From CAWANP01 sp963783445 (GTDB taxonomy: Bacteria; Chloroflexota; Anaerolineae; JAAYZQ01), in contig CAWANP010000002.1 in assembly GCA_963783445.1 (NCBI GenBank), forward strand, positions 558,001 to 622,000: DNA of 64,000 nucleotides, given 5' to 3'. The notes beneath the pieces were generated by a model. It ran no database searches and was not told the origin of the DNA. It saw only the letters and a list, made by a program, of their open reading frames with translations. Both the position numbers and the translations under genes were made by a program. How positions within the stretch are numbered: position 1 is the stretch's first letter; each line of letters begins with the position of its first letter. Shown piece after piece: positions 1 to 10,006 of this stretch.

Positions 1-3000
1 ATGTTGTGCAAGGAGATGGCGCCCCGTACCTGGTCGCCGGCGATGAGCGGCACCCCAGCGACGAACGATCCATTTCGGTGCCAGGCACAAGCGTCATACC
101 GAACTCGGCAGCGCGGCGCGCGAAATCCTCGTTGATCAGCACCACCTCTCGGGTACGGATCAGGTGCTCGGTCATGCCGCTGAAGGGCACGGGCTCCTGG
201 TAGAAGCGCTGGCCCTTTTCGATGCCGTAGCGAATGTGCTGCAGGCGCGCCGGCTGGTCGTAGGTTTGGATCATCACGGACTGGGCGTCAAAGAGATCGC
301 GGATCTGGTCGCCGACCAGATCGTAAATGGCCTGGATGTCGAGTTGCGCGGCCAGGCCCTGCTGGACGCTGTTGATGATCTGCAGCTCGGCGGTGCGCTG
401 CTGCGTCTCCTCCAGCAGCCGCGTCGTCTCCTCGAAGAGGCGGGCGTTCTCCAGGGCCACGCCCATGCTGGCCGCCAGCGTGCTCAGCAGCCGGACGTCG
501 CCCTCGTCGTAGCGGTTCTGGGGCCAGTCCTGCAGGGCGATGGCGCCGGTCACCTCCTGGCCCACCAGGATCGGCACGCCCATCCAGGACTCCTCGTGGG
601 GACCATCACCGATGAAAACCCCACCGCGCTCCTGCATCTGCTCGACGGTGCCTAGAACAAGCGGCTGGCGGCTCCGGATGACGATGGAGGTCAAGCTCTC
701 ACCCAGTTCCCTCGGTACTGTCTGGACCGGCTGGCCCTCACCGTCCACCCAGTAGGGAATGTGGATCATGTTGCTTGCCCTGTCGTACAGCGCGACAAAG
801 GTAGCCTGTCCGCCAAAAATCTCGCGCACCTTGTCGCCCACCAGGTCGATGATGGCCTGAAGTCCAGCTTGGAGGCCAGCCCCTGCTGGACACTGTTGAT
901 GATCTGCAGCTCGGCCGTCCGCTGCTGGGTCTCTTCCAGCAGGCGCGTGGTCTCCTCAAAGAGGCGGGCGTTCTCCAGGGCGACGCCCATGCTGGCGGCC
1001 AGGGTGCTCAGCAGGCGCACGTCGACTTTCGTCGTAGGCGTGCTCCTCGGTAGTTCTGGACGGCGACGACGCCCATGACCTCGTCGCCGGCCAGGATGCG
1101 GCACGCCCAGGCAGGACTCGGACGAACTGCTCGTCCGGGTGGTCGGGATCGGCATCCAAGCAGCACCACGCTCGTCAGGCATCTCCTGCGTGCCCAAGAC
1201 CAGGGGCTGGCGGGTTTCGATGACCATGGAGGTCAAGCCCGTCGCCCAGTTCGGACGGGCTCCAATGGAGCCGCTGGCCCTCGTCTCGACGGTAGTAGGG
1301 GATGCTGGGATCAGATCTGTGATCCTGTCATGGAGGTGCGATGAACGTCACTTGGGCGGCAAAGATCTCGCGGATCTTGTCGCCCACCAGGTCGATGATG
1401 GCCTGGAAATCCAGCTTGCGAGGCCAGGCCCTGCTGGACGCTGTTGATGACGCCAGCTCGGCGTTCCGCTGCTGCGTCTCGTCCAGCAGGCGCTGGTCTC
1501 CTCGAAGAGGCGGGCGTTCTCCAGGGCGACGCTCAGGCTGGCGCGCCAGCGTGCTCAGCAGTCGCACGTCCGCTGGGCTGAAGGCGTTTCCCGGTCCACG
1601 TTCTGCAGGCTGACATAGCCCCGCACCAGGTCCCCAGCCACCAGCGGCACGAACAGGGCGGACTCGGGCATTTCGGTACCCGGCGTCACCTGCATCCCGA
1701 AATCGCCCATGGCTGCTCCAGGATCCTCGTTGATCAACACCAGTTGGCGCGTTTGGATGAGGTGGCGGTGCAGGTCGTTCAACGGTTCTGGCCCGGGATA
1801 AAAGCGCTGTCCCTTCTCGATCAGATAGTTGGTATGCCACAGCTCGTGCATCGTGTCGAAGGAGTTGAGATCGACACCTGGGCGTCAAAGGTATCGCGGA
1901 TCTGGTCGCCCACCAGGTCATAGATGGCCTGGATATCCAGCTCGGCGGCCAGGGCCTGCTGCACGCTGTTGATGACTGCCAGCTCGGCGTTGCGCTGCTC
2001 CGTCTCGGCCAGCAGGCGTGTGGTCTCATCGAAGAGGCGGGCGTTCTCCAGGGCGACGCCCATGCTGGCTGCCAGGGTGCTCAGCAGGCGCACGTCGGCC
2101 TCGGTCATAGCGTGCTCGCGGTCGGTGCTCTGCACGTCGACCACGCCCGCACCTGCTCGCCGGCGAGGATCGGGACGCCCATATCGACTCGGTCCGTCCC
2201 CGGGACGTGCGCCGCATGCCATACTCTGCATCCGGCGCATGGCATCCTAGTTGATCAGCCACCTGGCTGCTGCGGACCAGGTAGCTCGGCGCATGCCCTG
2301 AGAGGGCAAGGGCTCGCGAGTAGAAGCGCTGGCCCTTTTCGAAACGAGTAGCGGGATGGATAGCCGCCGTCTGGGGGTCATACAGGTAGATGATGGATGA
2401 CCTCGGCGTCAAAGATGTCGCGTACCTCGTCGCCCACCAGGCGGGTGATGCCCTGAAAGTCCAGCTGCCAGGCCAGTCCCTGTTGGACCTTGTTGATGAG
2501 GCTCAGTTCGGCGTTGCGCTGCTCCGTCTCCTCCAAAAGGCGGTTGGTCTCTTCGAAGAGCCGGGCGTTCTCCAGGGCGACGCTCAGGCTGGCCGTGATG
2601 GTGCTCAGCAGGCGGACGTGCCCCTCGTCGTAAGCATGCTGCTCGTAGCTCTGGATGTCGACCACGCCCATCACCTCGTCCCCGACCAGGATGGGTACGC
2701 CCAGGTAGGACTGGACGAACTGCTCGTCGGGATGGTCCGGGACCGGCACCCACAGGGCGCCAAGCTCGTCAGCCGTCTCCTGCGTGCCGAATACTACGGA
2801 CCCACGGGTCTCGATGACCCTCGACGTCAAGCCAGAACCAAGCAGCCTTGGCTCCGGGTCAAGATGGTGGCCCCGCTCGACAGAGTAGGGGAAGTTGAGC
2901 AGATTGGCATCCCGGTCAAAGAGGCAGATGCTCGTCGAGTCGGCGGCAAAGATCTCACCGATCTTGTCGCCCACCAGATCGATGATGGCCTGGAAGTCGA

Positions 3001-3175
3001 GCTGTTTGACCAGCCCCTGCTGGATGCTGTTGATGAGGTCCAGCTCGGCGTCGCGGTGGGCGAGCTGCTGCCGGGTCCGCGCCAGCTCCGCTTCCAACTC
3101 GTAGGCCCTTTCGGACTCTCCCCCGACAGCCTCTTGCTCCTCCATCGGTCGCTCCCTAGTGGCATCTGCCGCCAT
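1..3175 (-). pseudogene. Tandem GAF-domain sensor gene, multiply frameshifted, runs off left edge
   Basis: On the minus strand this encodes a cytoplasmic array of GAF domains joined by a repeated helical linker with the motifs RLLSTLAASMGVALENARLF, AELxxINSVQQGLA and FQAIIDLVGDKIREIF. GAF domains bind small ligands or chromophores and usually feed a kinase or cyclase; no output domain is visible because the C-terminus lies beyond base 1. The first about 260 codons (3175 to about 2397) and the last about 250 (760 to 1) are open. Between them the reading frame changes many times, four times within 2150-2280 alone, where an in-frame TAG also appears near 2250. Start candidates are ATG 3175 and ATG 3145; the latter follows GGGAG at good spacing. 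Homology to GAF arrays is clear. Whether this is a true pseudogene or a badly assembled repeat gene is open; the density of indels in near-identical repeats favours consensus error. Confidence 0.75.
295..3060 (-). repeat. About 525-545 bp tandem repeats (GAF plus linker units)
   Basis: The same 10-mer in the linker (plus-strand CGGGCGTTCT) recurs at about 441, 965, 1511, 2038 and 2572, a period of 524-546 bp, or about 175-180 codons. Each unit carries the ENARLFEETxRLLEE helix, the NSVQQGLA segment and the start of the next GAF domain. A partial sixth linker lies at 2935-3060, near the N-terminus. Period differences that are not multiples of three agree with the frameshifts in this gene. Confidence 0.8.
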
Positions 3176-3557
3176 CTCACTCCATCCTTCCTCAGGTACC
3201 GTGTATTACTGGGGCCATCAGCCCAGAACCAGGAAACATGCTCGCTCGCTGCCGGTCACAGGGCTGCAACCGTCGATTTCTCCTACCATGGGTTTTGGGT
3301 GGGTTGAATCGGGCAGGGAGCAAAGAGGGCGTTCGTCCGGGAGGCTCTCTATCGCGTAGCATGCCCCTTGCTCCTGCCTGTGCCTCAGATGCGGGTTGGT
3401 TGGCTGCAGCTACCGGTCTCCACTGGGAACCTGTGGCTGCGTCGAATCAGCGACAAGGTGGACGCGGCTGCCCATGGGGCTTGCACTCTGCCGCCAAGCC
3501 GGGCTTCGGCAGCGTCTTTGTTGAGATCGCGAGCTTCTCTGGAACTTTTCCTCTACC

Positions 3558-3586
3558 ATTATAGCACAGAAACGCTGGACTGCAAA
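3558..3586 (-). promoter_or_regulatory. Sigma-70-like promoter upstream of the GAF gene
   Basis: Read on the minus strand: TTTGCA, 17 bases, TATAAT. It lies in the 496-bp gap 3176-3671 and points at the GAF gene, about 380 bases upstream of its start. Nothing else recognisable was seen in this gap. Confidence 0.5.
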
Positions 3587-3671
3587 ACAGGGCCCTGGTC
3601 ACCCAGAATTCTGGACGCCAACGGACAGAGGGCAGTGAATGCTGATGGGCAAATCTGAGGTCTATCGTTTG

Positions 3672-6191
3672 CTACTGCCCCAGCACGCGTACCGTGGCCA
3701 GGGGATAGGTGGTGCCCAGGGGCAAGGGGCCGCGGCGTATCGGGAGCCAGCTACCGTCGGCCCGCTGGCGGCCCAGGAGCAGATTGTAGACGCCGGGAGC
3801 CAGGTCACCTGGCAGGGGTACCGTCCGTGGGTCGCGGATGGTCTGGCCGCCGACCAGCCGGGCGAAGGGCGCCCTCCCGCCCGCTGGGGCTGACGAGGAC
3901 TCGGCCAGGATGTTGCCATCATCGTCGGCCAGCCGCAGTACGGCCAGGCCAGGCTCCGGTCCATCCTCCGTCGCTTGCCAGAAGAGGTCCAGGGCCAGTA
4001 CGTCGCCTGGCCGGCCCTGGAGCGGTCGGGCATCAAAGCCCAGAAACTGCAGGCCCTCGCCCATCGTCACCTGGATGGGGTACCTGACTCTGGGTGTGAG
4101 CTGCGCCACAGGGTCAGCGGGGACCACGACCTCAACCTCGCCCAGGGTCAGGCGATGGCCTCCCTCCGCCCAGGGCAGCCATATCGGCTGGCCTTCGACA
4201 AACTCGTACCAGCCCACCTCCAGCCTGTAGCGGCCCGGCGGCGTTCCCACGGGCACCGGCAGGTGCAGGGGGGTGCGCACCCGGTCCCCCGTCGGCCAAT
4301 CTGCAGGCCCGTACAGCGAGCCCAGCGGCCGCTCGTCGGTCTGCGCCCAGCGCTGGCCCGGGGCTGAATCGGGAGATTCAGCCTGGTCAAACAGCCCGGC
4401 AAAGAGGATCGCGCCCTCCTCAGGCGGTGCGTCCACCTGCCACACCAGCGCCAGATCTAGCGCGCCTCCTACCTCCACCTCCGGGGCCCAGACCGAAGCG
4501 GCCTCCAGTTGCAGGGAGCCATCGGCCAGGCGAGCGTCGATAGGGCGTACGTTACCTCCAAGCGGGTCCCTGCCGGTGAGGTAGCCCTGTACCCGGAGCT
4601 GGCTCTCTCCGGTAAAGACTTGGTCCTCGAAGGGCGTCCCGTGCCCGTCAAGCCAGTCCCGGATGTAGCCCCTTGGGTCGGCCACCGTATCGTAAATGCG
4701 ATAGACCCACACCCTGTCATGATCGACGAACAGGCGCTCCAGCGCCTGGGCCGTCTCAACACGCTCCATGGCGTAAAAGTCGGATTCGGCATCGCCCCAA
4801 CCCAGAGACAGAGCGCCATCCACCGTACCCGTCTGGGCGACCACAGGTCCTTCGCTGCCAGCCAATCCCTCGTAATTGGTCAGGCGACCCCGCCAGCCCA
4901 GTGGCACTCCTTGCCAGTAGGCCAGCAGCGCCGGATAAGCATAGCCGGCATTGACCAGGATGGCGTCGCCCGGCCGCCAGCGCTCGGCCAGGAAGCGGGC
5001 CGCGGCCCGGTGGTCATCGCTGGCATAGCCGGTATCGGTATGGTAGGCATAGATCGACATCCCGGAAAAGACGAGGATCAACACCACGCCCAGGGCCAGC
5101 AGTGGTTGCCAGCGACGGCCCAGCCAGAGCAGACCCGCCGCCAGGAGGACATAAAAGGGCGTCGAGTAGGTGAAGGCATAGCGCACGTGGTACAGGGGAG
5201 TGACAAAAGAAGCCAGATAGATCAGCAATACCGGGACGAGGACACAGCCAGCCAGCAGCCAGCGGCCAGCGGCTGCATCTGATGGACCCGAGCCCTCCGC
5301 AGCTTGAGCCCCAGTAGATCCCCTGTAGAGCAGCCCCAGGGCGAACAGGACCGCGATGAGTACCAGAAGGGGCCAGACCCGGGCCGGCTCAACTGACTGC
5401 CCAAAGCTCAGGGCCGACCAGGTTTCTGCCAGGACCTCAGCCAGGGAGGTAAAACCTCGCCAGGGAGGCACCGGCGGCTGGGTCGCCTGCCGCCAGGCGA
5501 TGGGGATCCAGGGCAGGTAGAGCAGAACCACCACAGCCTGGGCCAGAAGCCAGCGGCCCAACCAGGCCCAGCCCAGCGGTTCCGCCGCCAGCCGGCGAAC
5601 CACCAGACCCAGACCATGAGGTTGACGGCCACCAGCAGGAAAGCAAAATAGTAGAGGGTCCACAGCCCCAGGGCCGCGGCCAGCGTGTAAGCGGCCAGTA
5701 GGGGCCAGGCGGGTCTGGTTCCCGGCGCCGCCCTCAGGAGCGAGACCATGGCCAGGAGCAGGATCATGCCCAGTACGGCTCCCAGGGTGTACATGCGTAC
5801 CTCCTGGGAGTACCAGAGGTTGTAGGGGGAGACGCCTACCAGCAGGGCTGCCACCAGTCCCACATCCGTACCGAAGACGAGCCTGCCCAGCCGGTAGGCC
5901 AGGGCCACCAGGATCAGCCCGAAAAAGAGGGACAGGTAGGCGGCGGCCAAGTCACTGCTGCCTGCCAGCCCGGGTCCAGGCGTGCAGAAGAAGATAGTAG
6001 CCCGGTGGATGGATGTCGCCCGCGGTGTGCGCCACCAGATCCGGGATACTCTTGCCCGCCAGATGGACGCTTACGGTCTCGTCGTACCACAGGCTTTCCG
6101 CGCCAAGACGGTAGATGCGCAGCCCAAAGGCCAGCAGCAAGATGGCGACCAGCGCCCAGCTTCGGAGCGACGCACTCTTTCGGGAGATCAT
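3672..6191 (-). CDS. GT-C membrane glycosyltransferase (ArnT/PMT-like), two frameshifts
   Basis: Polytopic membrane protein of the GT-39/ArnT superfamily, which moves sugars from polyprenyl carriers to acceptors outside the membrane. The N-terminus has a membrane helix followed by ESLWYDETVSV, the acidic first-loop motif of GT-C enzymes, and GDIHPPGYYLLLH. SPYNLWYSQEVRMY and about ten further hydrophobic segments follow. The last 350 or so residues are a soluble region of beta-sandwich character, common in Chloroflexota homologues. The product is read in three frames: 6191 to about 5955, about 5950 to about 5585, and about 5600 to 3672. Joining them restores one continuous family member of about 840 residues, so two single-base indels are inferred. 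No good ribosome binding site precedes ATG 6191. The acceptor substrate is unknown. Confidence 0.75.
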
Positions 6192-6269
6192 CTACTGAAC
6201 CAGCTATCCTCAGTTCTGATGCACACAGATGCTGCTCTCCGTCGACAATCCCTCGCAGACCCAACTCTT

Positions 6270-6390
6270 TCATTGCGAGCGGAGGCGCCTTTTGCTGGAG
6301 CGAAGCAATCTCCTATTGCACCCAATAGGTGGTTTCGTATGATGAACCGGGGATTGCTTCGTCGACCTGCGGTCTCCTCGTCATGACGGG
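6270..6390. repeat. Palindromic dispersed-type element (REP/MITE-like)
   Basis: The stretch begins TCATTGCGAGCGGAGGCG, contains GCGAAGCAATCTCC, and returns as GGGATTGCTTCG and CTCGTCATGACGGG. The arms are imperfect inverted copies around a short centre. From memory, this pattern resembles non-coding palindromes found in many copies in environmental bacterial genomes. It occupies most of the 285-bp gap between the glycosyltransferase and the peptidase. No coding potential was seen. Confidence 0.6.
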
Positions 6391-6476
6391 CGAGGGTGGA
6401 ATTGCACACTGAATCGGGCCAGTTACCGATAGCCATCATCACAAGGGCTGTGCTCCAGTATCTGTGAGGATGCAGG

Positions 6477-7832
6477 TCAGGGTCCGGGAAACTCCTGGCG
6501 CGTCCACTGGATGGGGTTGACCGGCATGTTGTGCACGCGCATCTCCCAGTGTAGATGCGGACCCGTAGACAGGCCGGTGCTGCCCACCAGGCCCACTTGC
6601 TCGCCCCGGCCAACAACTTGCCCCTCTTCAACGTCAATCTGCGAAAGGTGCCAGAATCCGGTGAATACACCGAGGCCGTGGTCCAGGATCACGACATTGC
6701 CCCGCACCTGTAGTGGTTCGGCCAGGGCCACGGTGCCGGTTATCGGGGCCAGGACCGGCTCCCCCGCATCGGCGCCATAGTCGTGTCCGGAATGATAACT
6801 GGTGATGGGGCCTCCCCCGTAAGAGCGACGTTGGCCAAAGGGCGCCGTGGTGCGGTGCTCATCCCCCAAGGGATTGTCAAACAACCCATCCCACATGCGT
6901 CTCCTGCTTTCCTCGCCGAATACCCGATTGAGCTTTTTTCGTTCCTTCTGGGAGACGCTGGGATCGAGTAGGTTCTGTTGACCATCCGAGACGGGTACAT
7001 TGTATTTGGAGAACTGGGCAGGTGTGATGATGATCGTCTCCTGCAGCGTGATCAGGTCGCCGCTGTCTGGCTCGACGACCGAAAGCGCCAGGGTATAGTC
7101 ACCCGGGGCCGTCAGTGCATCCACACCCATCAGGGCCCACTGCCGGTCGTCTTCTTTGACAAAAACCAGGTCCTCTTCCAGGAACTGGCCCCGCAAGTCC
7201 AGATCGTGCTCTCCCTGGATCTCTATGACCATGGTCCTGCCCGGCAGCATGGGGTCAGGGCTGGTCCAGACCTCTGGAAAGGTAGGTGTATGCGCTGTGG
7301 CTGCAGTCGGCGCGGGGATGGTCAACTCCTGCCCTGGCCAAAGCAGGCCCAAGCGGTTCAGTTGGTTGGCTTCCCGTAACGCCCAGACCGTGGTTCCATA
7401 GCGGAATGCCAGGCCGAGCAGGTTTTCGCTATCGCGCACCGGATGTACCCGGAGGTTGGCAATTGCCCCAGGGGTACTGGCCTCTGCGGGCTCAGTTTTG
7501 GGCTCGCCGGAAGGTATGATGAGCTTCTGGCCTGTGACGATCAGCGCTCTGTCGGTCAGACTATTGGCGGTCACGATGGCCTCGACCGTCGTGTCGAATG
7601 CCAGGGCAATCTCGTAGAGCGTGTCCCCCCGCTGGACGACGTAGGTGGTGGGCTCCGGCGTCGGGTCCTGGGCGGCCACCGGTGCGGCCAGCAACAAGAG
7701 CAGGAGAAAGGAACCTGCGGCCAGCAGGCTCCTGATGCTGCGTGTTGCGTGGTGCGTGGTGCGTCCGCTATCTGACGCGTCACAGTTCAAGTCTGAAAGT
7801 CCTACTTTCATGATCGAAGGTTCACGCATCAC
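6477..7832 (-). CDS. Secreted LysM / M23 peptidoglycan endopeptidase
   Basis: Extracytoplasmic cell-wall hydrolase of 451 residues. After a polar lead of about 32 residues comes a signal peptide (SFLLLLLLAAPVAAQ). A LysM domain follows (YVVQRGDTLYEIALAFDTTV), then a second, weaker LysM (NLLGLAFRYGTTVWAL), a beta-rich middle of about 150 residues, and a C-terminal M23 domain with the zinc ligands in HSGHDYGAD and the catalytic HLHWEM. Only the last 130 residues are the catalytic domain, as usual for EnvC/NlpD-like proteins. The start is uncertain: ATG 7832 overlaps the end of the HD gene, ATG 7811 is in frame, and the signal peptide only begins about 32 residues in. The first codons lie inside an inverted repeat (7750-7850), so the N-terminus may have been acquired with that element. 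Confidence 0.85.
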   Translation of the reverse strand: MMREPSIMKVGLSDLNCDASDSGRTTHHATRSIRSLLAAGSFLLLLLLAAPVAAQDPTPEPTTYVVQRGDTLYEIALAFDTTVEAIVTANSLTDRALIVTGQKLIIPSGEPKTEPAEASTPGAIANLRVHPVRDSENLLGLAFRYGTTVWALREANQLNRLGLLWPGQELTIPAPTAATAHTPTFPEVWTSPDPMLPGRTMVIEIQGEHDLDLRGQFLEEDLVFVKEDDRQWALMGVDALTAPGDYTLALSVVEPDSGDLITLQETIIITPAQFSKYNVPVSDGQQNLLDPSVSQKERKKLNRVFGEESRRRMWDGLFDNPLGDEHRTTAPFGQRRSYGGGPITSYHSGHDYGADAGEPVLAPITGTVALAEPLQVRGNVVILDHGLGVFTGFWHLSQIDVEEGQVVGRGEQVGLVGSTGLSTGPHLHWEMRVHNMPVNPIQWTRQEFPGP

Positions 7833-7846
7833 GCACCACGTCCTCC
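7750..7846. repeat. 17-bp inverted repeat pair around the M23 gene start
   Basis: CGTGGTGCGTGGTGCGT near 7750 and ACGCATCACGCACCACG near 7830 are inverted copies matching at 16 of 17 positions, about 60 bp apart. The right arm covers the end of the HD gene and the first codons of the peptidase gene. Confidence 0.6.
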
Positions 7847-8433
7847 GTCTGGTGGCTGGCGCCAGACGGCCGCATCGTCCTCAGACGATTGTATAGGCTG
7901 GCGCTCAGCGCGTAATGCCACCGGTGGTTGTCGTAGGCCTGCCAGAACTCGTCCAGTCCCCGGCTGCCGGCTTGCTCGTAGCGCAGGCACTGGACCATCA
8001 TCTCCAGTTTGTCTGCGTCGCGCACAAGCCGTCCCTCGGGGCTGGTGCTGTCCTCGAAGGTCTGCCAGAGGGCTGCCAGCCGCCCGCCAGTAGGCAGCGG
8101 AGCCAGAAGATCGGCCATGGCTGACGCCTCGGCCTCACTCTTGACCTGGGCGGGAAGGAGGCGAGCGGCTTTCAGCGGCAGGTCGGTGAGGCGGACCTCG
8201 GCCAGATCGTGCAGCAGGGCGATGGCCAGCACCTTTTCAAGGTCCAGTTCGCCCTCCAGGCCGCCACTGGCCTGCAGCACATCCGCCAAGGCCAGGGCCG
8301 TAAACGCGACGCCAAAGCTGTGCTCGGCCACGCTCTCGGCCTGGGGCACCCCCCGCAGCAGCCAGCCACTCCGCGGCAAGCGCTTCAGGGTCGCGGATTC
8401 CAGCAGCAGATCAAGGAGTCGATCATTGTCCAT
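7822..8433 (-). CDS. HD-domain phosphohydrolase (YfbR-like 5'-deoxynucleotidase type)
   Basis: Cytoplasmic metal-dependent phosphohydrolase of 203 residues. The HD signature is complete: the first His in ESVAEHSFG, the HD pair in LLHDLAEVRLTD, and the final Asp in RDADKLEMMVQ. This pattern is typical of HD_3/YfbR proteins, which remove phosphate from deoxynucleoside monophosphates. The C-terminus (DNHRWHYALSASLYNRLRTM) also fits that family. The gene starts at ATG 8433, inside the end of the metalloenzyme gene, and its end overlaps the peptidase gene by 11 bases. Translational coupling in a minus-strand operon (kinase, metalloenzyme, HD protein, peptidase) is therefore likely. The exact substrate is inferred from family only. 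Confidence 0.8.
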   Translation of the reverse strand: MDNDRLLDLLLESATLKRLPRSGWLLRGVPQAESVAEHSFGVAFTALALADVLQASGGLEGELDLEKVLAIALLHDLAEVRLTDLPLKAARLLPAQVKSEAEASAMADLLAPLPTGGRLAALWQTFEDSTSPEGRLVRDADKLEMMVQCLRYEQAGSRGLDEFWQAYDNHRWHYALSASLYNRLRTMRPSGASHQTEDVVRDA

Positions 8434-9348
8434 GGTTGGACCTCAACAGCGAAAGGATGGCGGGTGCGACATCGGTGATGGCTGTGACCGAGTCAAAAGG
8501 CTCCGGCCCCAGGTCCAACCGCCAGCAGGGGGACGGGATTGGTGGTGTGGGCCTTGGTGCTTGTGTCCTCCAGGTTGCCGTGGTCGCTGCAGAGCACCAG
8601 CGTCGTGTCGGGCCGGCGGTGGGCCAGCACTCCGCCCAGGAAGGCGTCCAGCCGGGTCAGAACAAACTCGGGCTCCATCCGCCGGTGTCCGGCCAGGTCG
8701 GGCAGGAAGGTCTCAAACAGGACCAGGTCATAGTTCTCCGTCAACCTGGCCAGCCGCTCGCCCGCTTCCTCGGCGGGCACCAGGGGCAGGTCGTAGCTCA
8801 GGTGGCCGGACGCTACCTCGTGGGTAATGTCCCATAGGACCGCCCGCCCCTCCAGCAGGTCGGCAAGATCAGGGATGGGGGCTCCGGCGGCCATCGCTGT
8901 CAGCGTAGAACTCCCCAATCTCAGCCTTCTTTCTTCGATCATCTGCCAGAACTGCTCCGAGTGGGCGTTGGCAAAGATGACGCGGGCGCCGGCCTCGGCC
9001 GCGCGCTTGAGCAGGCTGTGCTCGGCAATGATCTCCCGCAGCGCGGCCGTGGGATGGGCGGAGATATGGTCGCCGACCAGGGCTGGGGCATTGACGCCGG
9101 TAAAGAGCGCGGTCTGGCCTGTGGCGCTTTGGGGCAGACCCGGCACGCCCAGGCAGGCATCAACTGGCCGGAGGGTGAGTCCTGTGCTGGCTGAGGTACT
9201 CATCTTGCCCGGCAGAGCCGTTGAGCACAAGGGGGCCGCCCAGGAGGGTCTGAAGCTGCGGCATGGGTACATAGCTCAGCGGGTTGTCGGGACCTGGTGG
9301 CGCCAGCCCGACCCCGTCGAGAAAGATGAACAGAATCTTGTGTTCCAT
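8423..9348 (-). CDS. Alkaline-phosphatase-fold metalloenzyme (phosphopentomutase-like), two frameshifts
   Basis: About 305 residues of the metalloenzyme superfamily that includes phosphopentomutase and phosphoglycerate mutase. MEHKILFIFLDGVGLAPPG carries the first metal ligands. TGQTALFTGVNAP is the Thr-nucleophile segment and LVLCSDHGNLED the C-terminal metal site. The reading frame changes twice. One shift near 9190 separates the N-terminal 60 residues from the rest. The other, at about 8495, is an extra T in a TTTT run: removing it replaces a premature stop after GPGAGAF with DSVTAITDVAPAILSLL and a natural stop overlapping the HD gene start. Both look like single-base sequence errors because the repaired ends fit the family and the operon. 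Substrate unknown. Confidence 0.75.
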
Positions 9349-9413
9349 GCCTCGGTGATTGCCCATGCCTGCGCCCTACCCGACGCCTCTGATGCCCTGG
9401 TTGCGCGTGTCTG

Positions 9414-9899
9414 TCATAGCTTGTAACCGATGGCGCGCAGAAAGCCCTTGCGCCAGGCGATGTCCTCTTCGCCCTCGATGCCTTTGGGCGCAAAACCGTC
9501 CACGACGCCCAGGATACCACGTCCCTGTTCGGTCTCGGCCACGAGGACCTGGGTCGGATTGGCGGTGGCGCAAAAGATGCGGCAGACTTCCGGGACCATT
9601 TTGAGGGCGTTTAGCACGTTGATGGGAAAAAAGCCCTCGCCCAGGAACAGGACAAAACTGTGGCCGGCAGCGATGGCCGAAGCGTTCTGCCTGGCCAACT
9701 CGACCATCTCTTCATCGGTTCCGGTCCAGCGGATGAGGCATTTTCCCGAAGCCTCACAGAAGGCCAGCCCGAACTTGATGCCCGGCACATGGGTGACCAT
9801 TGCCTCGTGAATGTCCTCGACGCTCTTGATAAAGTGCGTTTGGCCCAGGACAAAGTTGATGGCCTCTGGTTTCTCAATGGGGACGATTTTCAACTCCAT
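9414..9899 (-). CDS. Adenosine-specific kinase family protein (PF04008)
   Basis: 161-residue cytoplasmic protein matching the whole length of the small adenosine-specific kinase family first described in archaea, of which a few bacterial groups have copies. Characteristic stretches are INFVLGQTHFIKSVEDIHEA, GIKFGLAFCEASGKCLIR, GHSFVLFLGEGFFPINVLNA, FCATANPTQVLVAE and GILGVVDGFAPKG. A strong ribosome binding site (GGGAGGG, 6-8 bases upstream) supports ATG 9899. It is the first gene of a minus-strand run of four. The nucleotide-related neighbours (HD phosphohydrolase, phosphopentomutase-like enzyme) suggest nucleoside metabolism, which is inference from context. Confidence 0.85.
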   Translation of the reverse strand: MELKIVPIEKPEAINFVLGQTHFIKSVEDIHEAMVTHVPGIKFGLAFCEASGKCLIRWTGTDEEMVELARQNASAIAAGHSFVLFLGEGFFPINVLNALKMVPEVCRIFCATANPTQVLVAETEQGRGILGVVDGFAPKGIEGEEDIAWRKGFLRAIGYKL

Positions 9900-9936
9900 G
9901 GTTTATCCCTCCCGGTTGAGATTCTTAAACTGGCCT

Positions 9937-9965
9937 ATTCTATCATATTTTGCCGAAAACTGGAA
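9937..9965 (-). promoter_or_regulatory. Possible promoter of the adenosine-kinase operon
   Basis: Minus strand TTCCAG, 17 bases, TAGAAT, ending about 38 bases before ATG 9899. The -35 box is weak. Confidence 0.35.
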
Positions 9966-10006
9966 TTCTGTCGCCCATCGCGCGCGACCCTTGATCCCAA
10001 TGCCGA

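Noticed and set aside
164..3307. Long plus-strand ORFs (164-655, 2390-3307)
   Set aside because: They are antisense images of the GAF gene; the minus-strand translations carry clear GAF linker motifs.
4509..5282. 257-codon plus-strand ORF
   Set aside because: Lies wholly opposite the glycosyltransferase, has no family features and no ribosome binding site.
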